A stretch of DNA of 8,880 nt from an uncultured Acidimicrobium sp. Lineage in GTDB: Bacteria; Actinomycetota; Acidimicrobiia; Acidimicrobiales; Ilumatobacteraceae. Location: NCBI GenBank assembly GCA_903853285.1, contig CAINTF010000245.1, positions 1-8,880 on the forward strand, in the 5' to 3' direction. A program made the position numbers and the translations under genes. The notes under the pieces are model-generated. The model worked only from the letters and a program-made list of their open reading frames with translations. It was not told where the DNA came from and did no database searches. Each line of letters begins with the position of its first letter. The first letter of the stretch is position 1. Shown piece after piece: positions 1 to 6,255 of the stretch.

Positions 1-1
1 T

Positions 2-850
2 GCCGCACCAGGTGCAACTTGGTTGCTTGCTCTTTTTGGGATTCCTTTCTATGCAGTCGCCTGCGTAGCTTTTGGAACTATCGATCCAATTTTCCGTGAT
101 GCAGTTCCACAGTGGAATCCACTTGCATGGGATTTTGGCCAAGCACGCGAGGTGCTCGCAAGCGTGCTCAGCGGTCCGCTACAAGGCGTTTTCTTGCGCA
201 CCATCGTGTACGTGCTTGCCGCGATGATCACTTCATTTGCAATTGGATTCCCAGTTGCATACTTTCTTGCTCGCCACGCAGGAAAACGAAAATTGTTGTT
301 GCTTACTCTTGTCATCGTTCCTTTTTGGGTGAACTATTTAATGCGCATGTTGGCGTGGGTAAATTTGCTCAGTCCGAGCGGGCTCTTCAGTCGATTCATG
401 GGCGTGTTTGGTATTCACTACAACTGGCTCGACGGATCACCAATCACCGTCGTGCTTGGCCTGGTCTACGGCTATGTTCCCTTTCTCATTTTGCCGATGT
501 ATGCAACGCTCGAACGTCTTGACTGGCGACTTGTTGAAGCTGCACGCGATCTGGGTGCCACCTCACGTCAAGCATTTCGACTGGTAACGATTCCGATGGC
601 TCAGGCCGGAATGGCAGCAGCGGCAATCCTCATTGCGCTCCCAATGTTTGGCGACTATTACACCAATGACTTGCTCTCGCGCTCGCCACGCACCGAAATG
701 CTTGGAAACCAGATTGATTTCTATGTCAACAACAGCCAACAGCCTCAGCGCGGTGCAGTACTCGTTCTCATGCTCTCGGCATTGTTGCTCGTCGCGCTGA
801 GTTGGTACTTGCGCTCAACAAGTCGATACGCGAAAGAACGCACCAAGTGA
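2..850 (+). CDS. ABC transporter permease, PotB-like (5' end outside window)
   Basis: Inner-membrane permease of a polyamine-type ABC importer (binding-protein-dependent family). The reading frame is open to the left edge, and codons 2-22 (A-A-P-G-A-T-W) continue smoothly into the first membrane helix, so the true start lies upstream and the TTG at 23 is not the start. About six hydrophobic segments are visible. The cytoplasmic EAA loop, which docks on the ATPase, begins at 536 with E-A-A-R-D-L-G-A and is followed by the usual F-R-L-V-T-I-P. The motif Y-Y-T-N-D-L-L after the EAA loop resembles PotB and other spermidine/putrescine permeases. The stop TGA (848-850) overlaps a possible GTG start of the next permease, so the two are translationally coupled. 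A substrate-binding protein gene may lie upstream. Substrate assignment (polyamine or a related small cation) is by family only. Confidence 0.88.
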   Translation, partial: AAPGATWLLALFGIPFYAVACVAFGTIDPIFRDAVPQWNPLAWDFGQAREVLASVLSGPLQGVFLRTIVYVLAAMITSFAIGFPVAYFLARHAGKRKLLLLTLVIVPFWVNYLMRMLAWVNLLSPSGLFSRFMGVFGIHYNWLDGSPITVVLGLVYGYVPFLILPMYATLERLDWRLVEAARDLGATSRQAFRLVTIPMAQAGMAAAAILIALPMFGDYYTNDLLSRSPRTEMLGNQIDFYVNNSQQPQRGAVLVLMLSALLLVALSWYLRSTSRYAKERTK

Positions 851-855
851 CAACC

Positions 856-1719
856 ATGACCCGACGCCGCTTCCGCGTATTGCCGACCATCATTTGGGGC
901 TACGTCATTTGGAGCCTTGTTCCAGTGATCATTGCAGTTGCATATTCATTCAACGATGGTCGAAGCCGCACGGTGTGGCAAGGCTTTTCACTGCGCTGGT
1001 GGATTGGTGACCCAAATGCTTCTGTGTTGCACGATGCATCAATGCGCAATGCGATTTTTAATTCTCTGATACTTGCCTTCACAACAGTGGTCATTGTTGT
1101 CCCAATAGGCATCTCTCTTGCTGTCGGTGCGCATCGGTTACGTGGACGCTCGGCGAAAGCCGTGCAAGGCCTCACATCGGTTCCGCTCATCACGCCAGAA
1201 ATTGTGGTTGGTGCGGCTTTGCTGCTCACCTTCACTCGCCTCTTCACCGGCATCCCGCTTGGATTTACTGCACAGTTGCTTGGCAACGTCACGTTCTCGA
1301 TCTCGGCCGTTGTCGTCATCGTGCGAGCACGCCTCGTGTCAATCGGATCTGGTTTTGAGGAAGCCGCTCGAGATTTGGGCGCTACACGTTTTCAGGCATT
1401 GCGATACGTGCTGATGCCAATGCTCTGGCCTTCGGTAATGGCGAGCCTCGTAGTTGTGTTTGCCACGGTCATTGACGACTTTGTGATCACGAGTTTTCTT
1501 TCATCCGGAGTTGACTCGGAAACTGTTCCACTTCGCATTTACTCATCGGTCAAGGGTGGCGCAACACCCGCGCTCAACGCGCTCGCAACACTTCTTGTCC
1601 TCACTTCATTTACGGTCTTGATCTGTGGGCTATTTGGTTTGTCACTCTGGCGTAAGCGTCACGGAGACAATGGTGGCTTACGAGCAGCGCTCGCCGATGT
1701 CACACAAGCAGACGCCTAA
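856..1719 (+). CDS. ABC transporter permease, PotC-like
   Basis: Second permease subunit, pairing with the gene just upstream to form the membrane channel of a Pot-type importer. The ATG at 856 gives 287 residues beginning MTRRRFR and then the first helix. An in-frame GTG at 847 overlaps the upstream TGA (GTGA) and has a weak GAAAG about 10 nt upstream, so it is an equally possible start. A basic N-terminus precedes about six membrane segments. The EAA loop begins at 1358 with E-E-A-A-R-D-L-G-A-T and continues R-Y-V-L-M-P, as in PotC. The segment D-D-F-V-I-T-S-F after it is typical of PotC-like proteins. The gene ends 11 bp from the convergent end of the ATPase gene, with no clear terminator hairpin in the gap. 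The last 20 or so residues are hydrophilic and probably cytoplasmic. Confidence 0.88.
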   Translation: MTRRRFRVLPTIIWGYVIWSLVPVIIAVAYSFNDGRSRTVWQGFSLRWWIGDPNASVLHDASMRNAIFNSLILAFTTVVIVVPIGISLAVGAHRLRGRSAKAVQGLTSVPLITPEIVVGAALLLTFTRLFTGIPLGFTAQLLGNVTFSISAVVVIVRARLVSIGSGFEEAARDLGATRFQALRYVLMPMLWPSVMASLVVVFATVIDDFVITSFLSSGVDSETVPLRIYSSVKGGATPALNALATLLVLTSFTVLICGLFGLSLWRKRHGDNGGLRAALADVTQADA

Positions 1720-1730
1720 ACGTTTCTCGC

Positions 1731-2792
1731 CTATTGACTAGCAGGCAGTACGCGCACTGCATCTGGCAGTACATCAATCATCGTGTGGTCTCCGTCGCGA
1801 AGCCCAATAGAAGTTTCATCATTCGGAACTTCAGCTACGAGTGCTACCCCGCCAATTCGAAGCGCAATTCGTAACGTCGAACCTGCAAACGTGACGTGTT
1901 CGATAGTTGCAGCATGCGTGCCAGTACCAACTCTGATGCGCTCTGGTCTGATCAGAATTGTTCCATCACCTAACGGCGCGTGATCAGGAGCGTTGAATCG
2001 TTCACCAGCAACCAAGACAATGCCGCGTTCAACAACCTTGCCAGGAATCAAATTGGCCGCACCGATGAATCTGGCCACGTCTATCGAAACTGGCATCTCA
2101 TAAATTTCTCTTGGTGCACCAACCTGGATAAGTTTTCCGTCGCGCATCACGCCAATGCGATCACTCATCGTAAAAGCTTCATGCTGATCATGCGTCACAT
2201 AAATAAATGTGATTCCAATTTGACGTTGCAATGAAGCGAGTTCAATCTGCAGTCGAGCACGTAGTTGGGCATCGAGAGCACCGAGTGGTTCGTCGAGCAA
2301 CAACACGCTCGGCTCCAATACAAGTGCACGAGCTAATGCAACTCGCTGTTGCTCACCGCCTGAAAGCTGATGCACCCTGCGATCCCCAAATGCGCCAAGC
2401 GCAACAAGATCCAATGCGTCCATGACTCGTTCATTCTCGGTCTTGGTAGAAAAACTTTTATCCTTTTCGAAGCGCAACCCAAAAGCAACGTTTTCGTAGA
2501 CCTTCAAGTGCGGAAACAGTGCATAGTTCTGAAACACCGTGTTGAGTGGTCGCACCTCTGGCTCGTCGTTTGTGACGTCTCGATCGTCGATAAGGACTTG
2601 TCCAGAATCTGGGATTTCGAATCCACCAATCATTCGCAGTGTTGTGGTCTTGCCACAACCCGATGGTCCAAGCAGCGAAAAGAACTCGCCTGCACGAATC
2701 TCTAACGAAACGTCATTGACAACTACACGATCGCCGTACGACTTATTGAGCCCACGAAGCGTGACAGACCCATCCAAAATCTGTGGTGTCAT
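1731..2792 (-). CDS. Polyamine-type ABC transporter ATP-binding protein (PotA-like)
   Basis: ATPase that powers the Pot-like importer, 353 residues, within the usual range for PotA/MalK-type subunits. Visible motifs: Walker A GPSGCGKTT (42-50), Q-loop Gln88 in VFQNYALFPH, signature LSGGEQQ (143-149), Walker B VLLLDE (163-168), D-loop GALD (171-174) and switch His201 in VTHDQHEA. Residues from about 240 onward form the C-terminal TOBE-like regulatory domain; I-R-P-E-R-I is characteristic. The ATG at 2792 is preceded by a purine-rich stretch (AGGG and GGGGG) that can act as ribosome binding site. It lies on the opposite strand to the two permeases and converges on them, whereas Pot operons normally keep potA beside potB and potC on one strand. 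The tRNA-Ala gene lies directly upstream. Partnering with the permeases is inferred from adjacency and family. Confidence 0.9.
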   Translation of the reverse strand: MTPQILDGSVTLRGLNKSYGDRVVVNDVSLEIRAGEFFSLLGPSGCGKTTTLRMIGGFEIPDSGQVLIDDRDVTNDEPEVRPLNTVFQNYALFPHLKVYENVAFGLRFEKDKSFSTKTENERVMDALDLVALGAFGDRRVHQLSGGEQQRVALARALVLEPSVLLLDEPLGALDAQLRARLQIELASLQRQIGITFIYVTHDQHEAFTMSDRIGVMRDGKLIQVGAPREIYEMPVSIDVARFIGAANLIPGKVVERGIVLVAGERFNAPDHAPLGDGTILIRPERIRVGTGTHAATIEHVTFAGSTLRIALRIGGVALVAEVPNDETSIGLRDGDHTMIDVLPDAVRVLPASQ

Positions 2793-2816
2793 AGTCCCCC
2801 GACCCTATTCTTTTTG

Positions 2817-2889
<73 letters not shown>

Positions 2890-2901
2890 GTGTTGTTCAC
2901 G

Positions 2902-2930
2902 ATTTTACGCCGTCAATCTACCGTGGCTAA
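2902..2930 (-). promoter_or_regulatory. Possible promoter of tRNA-Ala
   Basis: On the minus strand, TAAAAT (2902-2907) is one base from the consensus -10 box and sits 12 nt before the first tRNA base at 2889. Seventeen bases further upstream is TTAGCC (2925-2930), only a weak -35 that overlaps the SDR stop codon. The position suits a tRNA promoter, but the -35 match is poor. Read-through from the SDR gene is an alternative source of transcript. Confidence 0.3.
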
Positions 2931-3682
2931 GCCCTCATCGTTTCAATATTGCCGTCAACTGGCAGTACCTGTCCAGTGATAAATCTCGCGGCAGGAGAAC
3001 TCAAAAAGACAGCGGATGCAGCAATGTCGCTTGCCTCGACGAATGTCTGCAATGAAACTTGCTTCTCATAACCGGTGCGAATGTCACTTGCTGCTACACC
3101 GGTAGCCAAAGCTTCACGCTCAATGACGCCATCCATGCGTGGGCCGCTCACCGAACCCGGGCAGATGGCATTTACGCGCACGCCAAACTCACCAAGTTCC
3201 ATTGCCCACGACTTTGTAAGACCAATGATTCCCCACTTTGCTGCAACATACGGCGAGCGAAGTGGATAACCAAATATTCCGGCACTTGTAGAAATGTTGA
3301 TGATTGAGCCTTTGGACTTCAGCAACATCGGCACGGCGACATGGGTGCAACGAAACGTGCCGCCTAGGTTGATGCGCACACATTCGTCGTATGCATCTGG
3401 GTCCATCTTGTCGACTCGAGCAGTTGGCCCGGGTACACCAACGTTGTTCACCAAAATGTCTAAACCTCCAAGGTCGCGCTCAATCGCTGCGAACATTGCT
3501 TCCACATCGCTCGTCTTGGAGACATCACAGATGTAATTTGGCTTTGTTGAATCATTGACATCACACACGACAACTGTTGCGCCGGCGTTCTTCATGCCAT
3601 CGGCAATCGCTTTACCAATTCCCGACCCACCACCAGTAACGAGAGCTCGCAAACCTGCTAATCCAAAATTGCTGTTATCCAT
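2927..3682 (-). CDS. SDR family NAD(P)-dependent oxidoreductase
   Basis: Classical short-chain dehydrogenase/reductase, 251 residues, the usual family length. The Rossmann cofactor motif TGGGSGIG is at 16-23. Asp41 ends the second beta strand (VVVCD), which by family rule favours NAD(H) over NADP(H). NNVG at 79-82 is the structural NNAG motif. Catalytic residues appear as Asn105, Ser131/Ser133, Tyr145 and Lys149 (YVAAK). The C-terminal stretch A-R-F-I-T-G-Q-V-L-P-V-D-G is typical. The ATG at 3682 is preferred because it follows the rsfS stop by 10 bp with an AGG about 9 nt upstream. A TTG at 3703 would add seven residues and overlap rsfS. It is probably co-transcribed with nadD, the LCP gene and rsfS. 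The substrate cannot be read from sequence; resemblance is to the FabG-like/secondary alcohol dehydrogenase group. Confidence 0.92.
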   Translation of the reverse strand: MDNSNFGLAGLRALVTGGGSGIGKAIADGMKNAGATVVVCDVNDSTKPNYICDVSKTSDVEAMFAAIERDLGGLDILVNNVGVPGPTARVDKMDPDAYDECVRINLGGTFRCTHVAVPMLLKSKGSIINISTSAGIFGYPLRSPYVAAKWGIIGLTKSWAMELGEFGVRVNAICPGSVSGPRMDGVIEREALATGVAASDIRTGYEKQVSLQTFVEASDIAASAVFLSSPAARFITGQVLPVDGNIETMRA

Positions 3683-3692
3683 GATCACGAAC

Positions 3693-4127
3693 CTAGTCTC
3701 CAAGACTCCAATTCACCACAGGCACATCAAAGTACAAGCGTTCGATCTCATAGAAATCACGTGCCTCTTGAGCAAAAATATGTACCACAACGTCGCCGTA
3801 GTCAATAAGCACCCATTGTTGCTCGACCGTTCCCTCACTGCGTAGTGGCGACCGACCTAGCTTCTCCCGTACTTTGTGACTGACCTCGCTCTGAATTGCA
3901 CCCACTTGACGCGAGTTGCTTGCTGTCGCAACTACAAATAGTTCGGTGATTGCCAACACGTCCCCAACATTCAGCACCGTGATTTCAGAACCTTGCTTTT
4001 CGTCTGCGGCGCGTGCTGCTACTTGAGCTAATTGCATCGCTGCAGAAATTTTTGGCTTGGCTACAGCTTTCTTGGCTACAGCTTTCTTAACTATTGCTTT
4101 CTTTGCAACTGGCTTTTTCTCAGCCAT
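3693..4127 (-). CDS. rsfS: Ribosome silencing factor RsfS with lysine/alanine-rich N-terminal tail
   Basis: RsfS (Iojap/YbeB family) binds ribosomal protein uL14 and blocks joining of the 30S and 50S subunits under nutrient limitation. The core from about residue 31 (M-Q-L-A-Q-V-A-A-R-A-A) matches the usual family start. Family motifs follow: L-F-V-V-A-T-A-S-N-S-R-Q-V (63-75), E-G at 98-99, W105, D-Y-G-D-V-V-V-H-I-F (109-118) and E-A-R-D-F-Y-E-I-E-R-L. Before the core is a basic tail of 30 residues built from four K-x-x-x-K pentapeptides. The ATG at 4127 overlaps the stop of the upstream LCP gene by 8 bp, which supports translational coupling and makes this longer start credible. A second ATG at 4037 would give a tail-less, ordinary-length protein. 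Many RsfS proteins have Asp where this one has Glu62 before L-F-V-V, a conservative change. Confidence 0.93.
   Translation of the reverse strand: MAEKKPVAKKAIVKKAVAKKAVAKPKISAAMQLAQVAARAADEKQGSEITVLNVGDVLAITELFVVATASNSRQVGAIQSEVSHKVREKLGRSPLRSEGTVEQQWVLIDYGDVVVHIFAQEARDFYEIERLYFDVPVVNWSLGD
4056..4088. repeat. 15-bp tandem repeat inside rsfS
   Basis: Two perfect copies of a 15-bp unit (plus strand CTTGGCTACAGCTTT, 4056-4070 and 4071-4085) are followed by the first bases of a third. Two degenerate units continue in the same register at 4086-4100 and 4101-4115. Each unit encodes one pentapeptide of the RsfS tail (K-A-V-A-K pattern). The repeat keeps the reading frame, so gain or loss of a unit would only change tail length. 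Confidence 0.9.
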
Positions 4128-5427
4128 CGGTAGCCACGGTTGTTGGCGGCAGTGCTGGCGCCGATGCTAAGAAGTCAACAAAGTCCTGGCCCAAAATGAC
4201 CTGTGCACCGATGCCCTGCACCGGATCTTTCCACTTGCCGTATGAGATCGGTCCAACAACACCATCAAGACCGATCTTCTTTAATTCGTCCGCAATCAAT
4301 GTTGTTGTCTTAATCACAGTTTTTTGCTGTGGGCTAATAGTCAGATTCCTTATCAACGCCACGGTCACATTGAGGTAACTCAATCGTTCGACAATTGCGT
4401 GCGTAACGTTTGCGTCATTGAATGGATTATCGACCTGCACGGCAAGCGTGTCATTGGAAATCGACAAACTGCTCGGAGCCACACTGGCCATAATCATCAA
4501 TACTTCAAAGCGATCTAGTGCGTAAATATCTATTCCCAATGGGTTATCGGCACCTACGAGTGGTTGAGCGCTCAACTGCCACACCTGAATAGGTCCGCCA
4601 AGCACCCTGCGTATAAAGGCTCCAATTTCATTGGGTAATTCTGTACCTACGAGTGCTGGATCGAATTGCGCAACTTCAGGTGCAAGCCCAGTGCCTACCG
4701 CAGTTGCAACACCATTCCACATTGCCTTGATGTGCGCGAGTCGATCAAGTTCTGGTTCACCAACTCTTTGTGTGTACAACACTAAGGCTGCCTGATCGCC
4801 TGTCAATGTCTGTTCACCGGCAGGGAAAAATTCGCTATCTACTGCAACAGGTTGTGGTGGCAGTGTTGTTTCTGTTGACCGTGAACTACGCGATTTTATT
4901 GTCGTCGTAGTCGCAGGATCTGGCATCTCCATTGCTGTATTCACTACCGGCGTTTCAAACGTGACAGGAATCTGCGGCAACACATTGAGTACTCCCGCTA
5001 AGTCATTGCGCCCAACAGCACCAACAACACTGAACGTCACATCCAGTGCACCTTCGGCTTCAAGCAACATGGCTTCGACCCCTGCTTGAGTAAACGTGTC
5101 GGCTAATCGATGGGGTGCTTGCTGACCAATTGATTCAGCACGGGTGCCAACCGGAAGCGAAATGATTGTGCCACCGACCCCACTTGGATCGAGCACAAAT
5201 GCAGTAAGTGATGTCACCTGATTAACTTCGTTGACAGTTGCTAGCAATGCAGCGGGGGTTGCTGGTATCAGCAGTGCACCACTGTCGTCTACACGAGTAC
5301 CACCAGATGAATGCAATAGCGAGCGAGCCGCAATCACTCCGCCGATGGGTAACAAGCAAGCAGACGCAATACCGCAGGCAAGTGCAGCAAGCATTCTGTT
5401 TCGTTGTCGAGAAGGTATTGCGGTCAT
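4120..5427 (-). CDS. Membrane-anchored LCP/LytR_C-like envelope protein, apparently degenerate
   Basis: This 435-residue protein sits where Actinobacteria often carry a LytR-CpsA-Psr (LCP) gene, between nadD and rsfS. A basic N-terminus (RQRNR) and one hydrophobic segment (about 12-34) suggest a signal anchor with the rest outside the membrane. The following region recalls an LCP domain: A-F-V-L-D-P then I-I-S-L-P-V-G-T-R-A-E, and later G-D-Q-A-A-L-V-L-Y-T-Q-R ending L-D-R-L-A-H-I-K-A-M. A Thr/Ser/Pro-rich linker (about 195-225) interrupts it. The last 110 residues resemble a LytR_C domain (V-D-N-P-F-N-D-A-N-V-T and a final A-Q-V-I-L-G-Q-D-F). The usual S-I-P-R-D arginine is replaced by Val, so ligase activity on cell-wall polymers is doubtful. 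The ATG overlaps the nadD stop by 4 bp (ATGA). LCP assignment is by eye and remote; the membrane anchor is clear. Confidence 0.7.
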   Translation of the reverse strand: MTAIPSRQRNRMLAALACGIASACLLPIGGVIAARSLLHSSGGTRVDDSGALLIPATPAALLATVNEVNQVTSLTAFVLDPSGVGGTIISLPVGTRAESIGQQAPHRLADTFTQAGVEAMLLEAEGALDVTFSVVGAVGRNDLAGVLNVLPQIPVTFETPVVNTAMEMPDPATTTTIKSRSSRSTETTLPPQPVAVDSEFFPAGEQTLTGDQAALVLYTQRVGEPELDRLAHIKAMWNGVATAVGTGLAPEVAQFDPALVGTELPNEIGAFIRRVLGGPIQVWQLSAQPLVGADNPLGIDIYALDRFEVLMIMASVAPSSLSISNDTLAVQVDNPFNDANVTHAIVERLSYLNVTVALIRNLTISPQQKTVIKTTTLIADELKKIGLDGVVGPISYGKWKDPVQGIGAQVILGQDFVDFLASAPALPPTTVATDG

Positions 5428-6092
5428 GAGCGAACGATTCTCTCACTTGATCCGTACATGCCACGAATCTGAATCTCGTTCAACACCGCAGTGGTCACCA
5501 AATAATCAGTTGGTCGACCATCAGCAAATCGCAATCTGAGGTCGGTGCTACTCACTTCAAGTCGCGGAGACTCAACTCGAAGCCATTCAAATTGTTTCGG
5601 CAACTCAACGCTCACGCCTGGTCGGTCGACGACCACCAATTGCGATTGCGAAACAACTTGCTCGACTCTTTCCCAGCTCGGCAAACCTGCAGCAGCATCG
5701 TCACCAACAATGGTGAACAATTGTGCACCGACATATTTACTTGCAAGATTCTTCAGCGTGTCGGCGGTAAAACTCGGGCCACCGCGATCGATCTCGTCTC
5801 GCCCAGCAATCAACCCCTCGACGTCCTGAACTGCAGCCTGCACCAACGCATACCGATCAGCGGCCGGAGCAACTTCGCGAGTGCCCGACTTCTGCCACGG
5901 GTCATGCGAAACCATCAAAATCACCATGTCCAAGTCGAGTGCATGGCGAACATTGATCGCTGTAACCAAGTGCCCTATGTGAGGCGGGTCGAAGGTGCCT
6001 CCGAACAATCCAATTCGCTGCTGTTTGGGTTGCGACACACCTGTCAGTCTAGAAAGTTCTGCTTCTACCTCGGTCGTGCAGTTTTGCCACAT
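5424..6092 (-). CDS. nadD: Nicotinate-nucleotide adenylyltransferase NadD
   Basis: NadD transfers AMP from ATP to nicotinate mononucleotide to make deamido-NAD, a late step of NAD synthesis in the cytosol. The nucleotidyltransferase fold is shown by G-G-T-F-D-P-P-H-I-G-H-L (31-42), with both histidines of the HxGH motif. Other family features are S-H-D-P-W-Q-K (62-68), the D-R-G-G-P-S-F-T-A-D-T-L segment (102-113), G-D-D near the middle and S-S-T-D-L-R (181-186), equivalent to the ISSTxIR signature. The protein is 222 residues from the ATG at 6092. That start adds about 25 residues before the usual M-R-I-G-x-F-G-G-T-F beginning. An in-frame GTG at 6038 would give a more typical N-terminus, but neither start has a convincing Shine-Dalgarno. 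It is the first gene of the minus-strand cluster and divergent from the sigma factor gene. Confidence 0.95.
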   Translation of the reverse strand: MWQNCTTEVEAELSRLTGVSQPKQQRIGLFGGTFDPPHIGHLVTAINVRHALDLDMVILMVSHDPWQKSGTREVAPAADRYALVQAAVQDVEGLIAGRDEIDRGGPSFTADTLKNLASKYVGAQLFTIVGDDAAAGLPSWERVEQVVSQSQLVVVDRPGVSVELPKQFEWLRVESPRLEVSSTDLRLRFADGRPTDYLVTTAVLNEIQIRGMYGSSERIVRS

Positions 6093-6131
6093 TCAATATC
6101 GGTGTCAGCAATGCCAATTTGCACTAAACCC

Positions 6132-6159
6132 AATAAACATCAGTGTTTAAGAATTTCAA
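6132..6159 (-). promoter_or_regulatory. Possible promoter of the nadD-LCP-rsfS-SDR cluster
   Basis: On the minus strand, TTGAAA (6154-6159) matches five of six consensus -35 bases. Sixteen bases downstream is TTTATT (6132-6137), which matches four of six -10 bases. It lies about 40 bp before the nadD ATG. The region is AT-rich, so chance matches are possible. Confidence 0.28.
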
Positions 6160-6173
6160 AAAATATTCATTTA

Positions 6174-6252
6174 CCCCTAGCGCAAAACCTGCCGATGAAC
6201 TAATGTCATTAATCCCCCCATAAACCCCCCACACAATCGAAACGGTCCCCCC
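6174..6252 (+). promoter_or_regulatory. C-rich, G-poor leader with phased C6 tracts upstream of the sigma factor gene
   Basis: Within the divergent intergenic region the plus strand carries CCCC (6174-6177) and three CCCCCC runs at 6214-6219, 6225-6230 and 6247-6252. The starts of the three C6 runs are 11 and 22 bp apart, one and two DNA turns. Between 6171 and 6255 I count 36 C and 9 G. No Shine-Dalgarno is present before the ATG at 6256. Rest of the gap (6093-6170): AT-rich, with the possible nadD promoter and nothing else I can support. Confidence 0.5.
6201..6211. repeat. 11-bp palindrome in the nadD/sigma intergenic region
   Basis: TAATG-T-CATTA is a perfect inverted repeat around one central base, three bases before the first C6 tract. 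It could be a short operator for a dimeric regulator. The symmetry does not extend further, so chance is quite possible in AT-rich DNA. Confidence 0.3.
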
Positions 6253-6255
6253 ACC

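Noticed and set aside
112..522. 136-codon open frame inside the first permease, other frame
   Set aside because: The underlying frame encodes an evident permease with an EAA loop; the alternative translation lacks any membrane or domain pattern.
1720..1730. Bidirectional terminator between the convergent permease and ATPase genes
   Set aside because: The 11-bp gap and flanks contain no stable inverted repeat with T tracts on either strand.
5592..6203. 203-codon open frame on the plus strand opposite nadD
   Set aside because: It lies antisense to a clearly conserved gene, its translation is rich in Cys, His and Arg with no recognisable domain, and it has no ribosome binding site.
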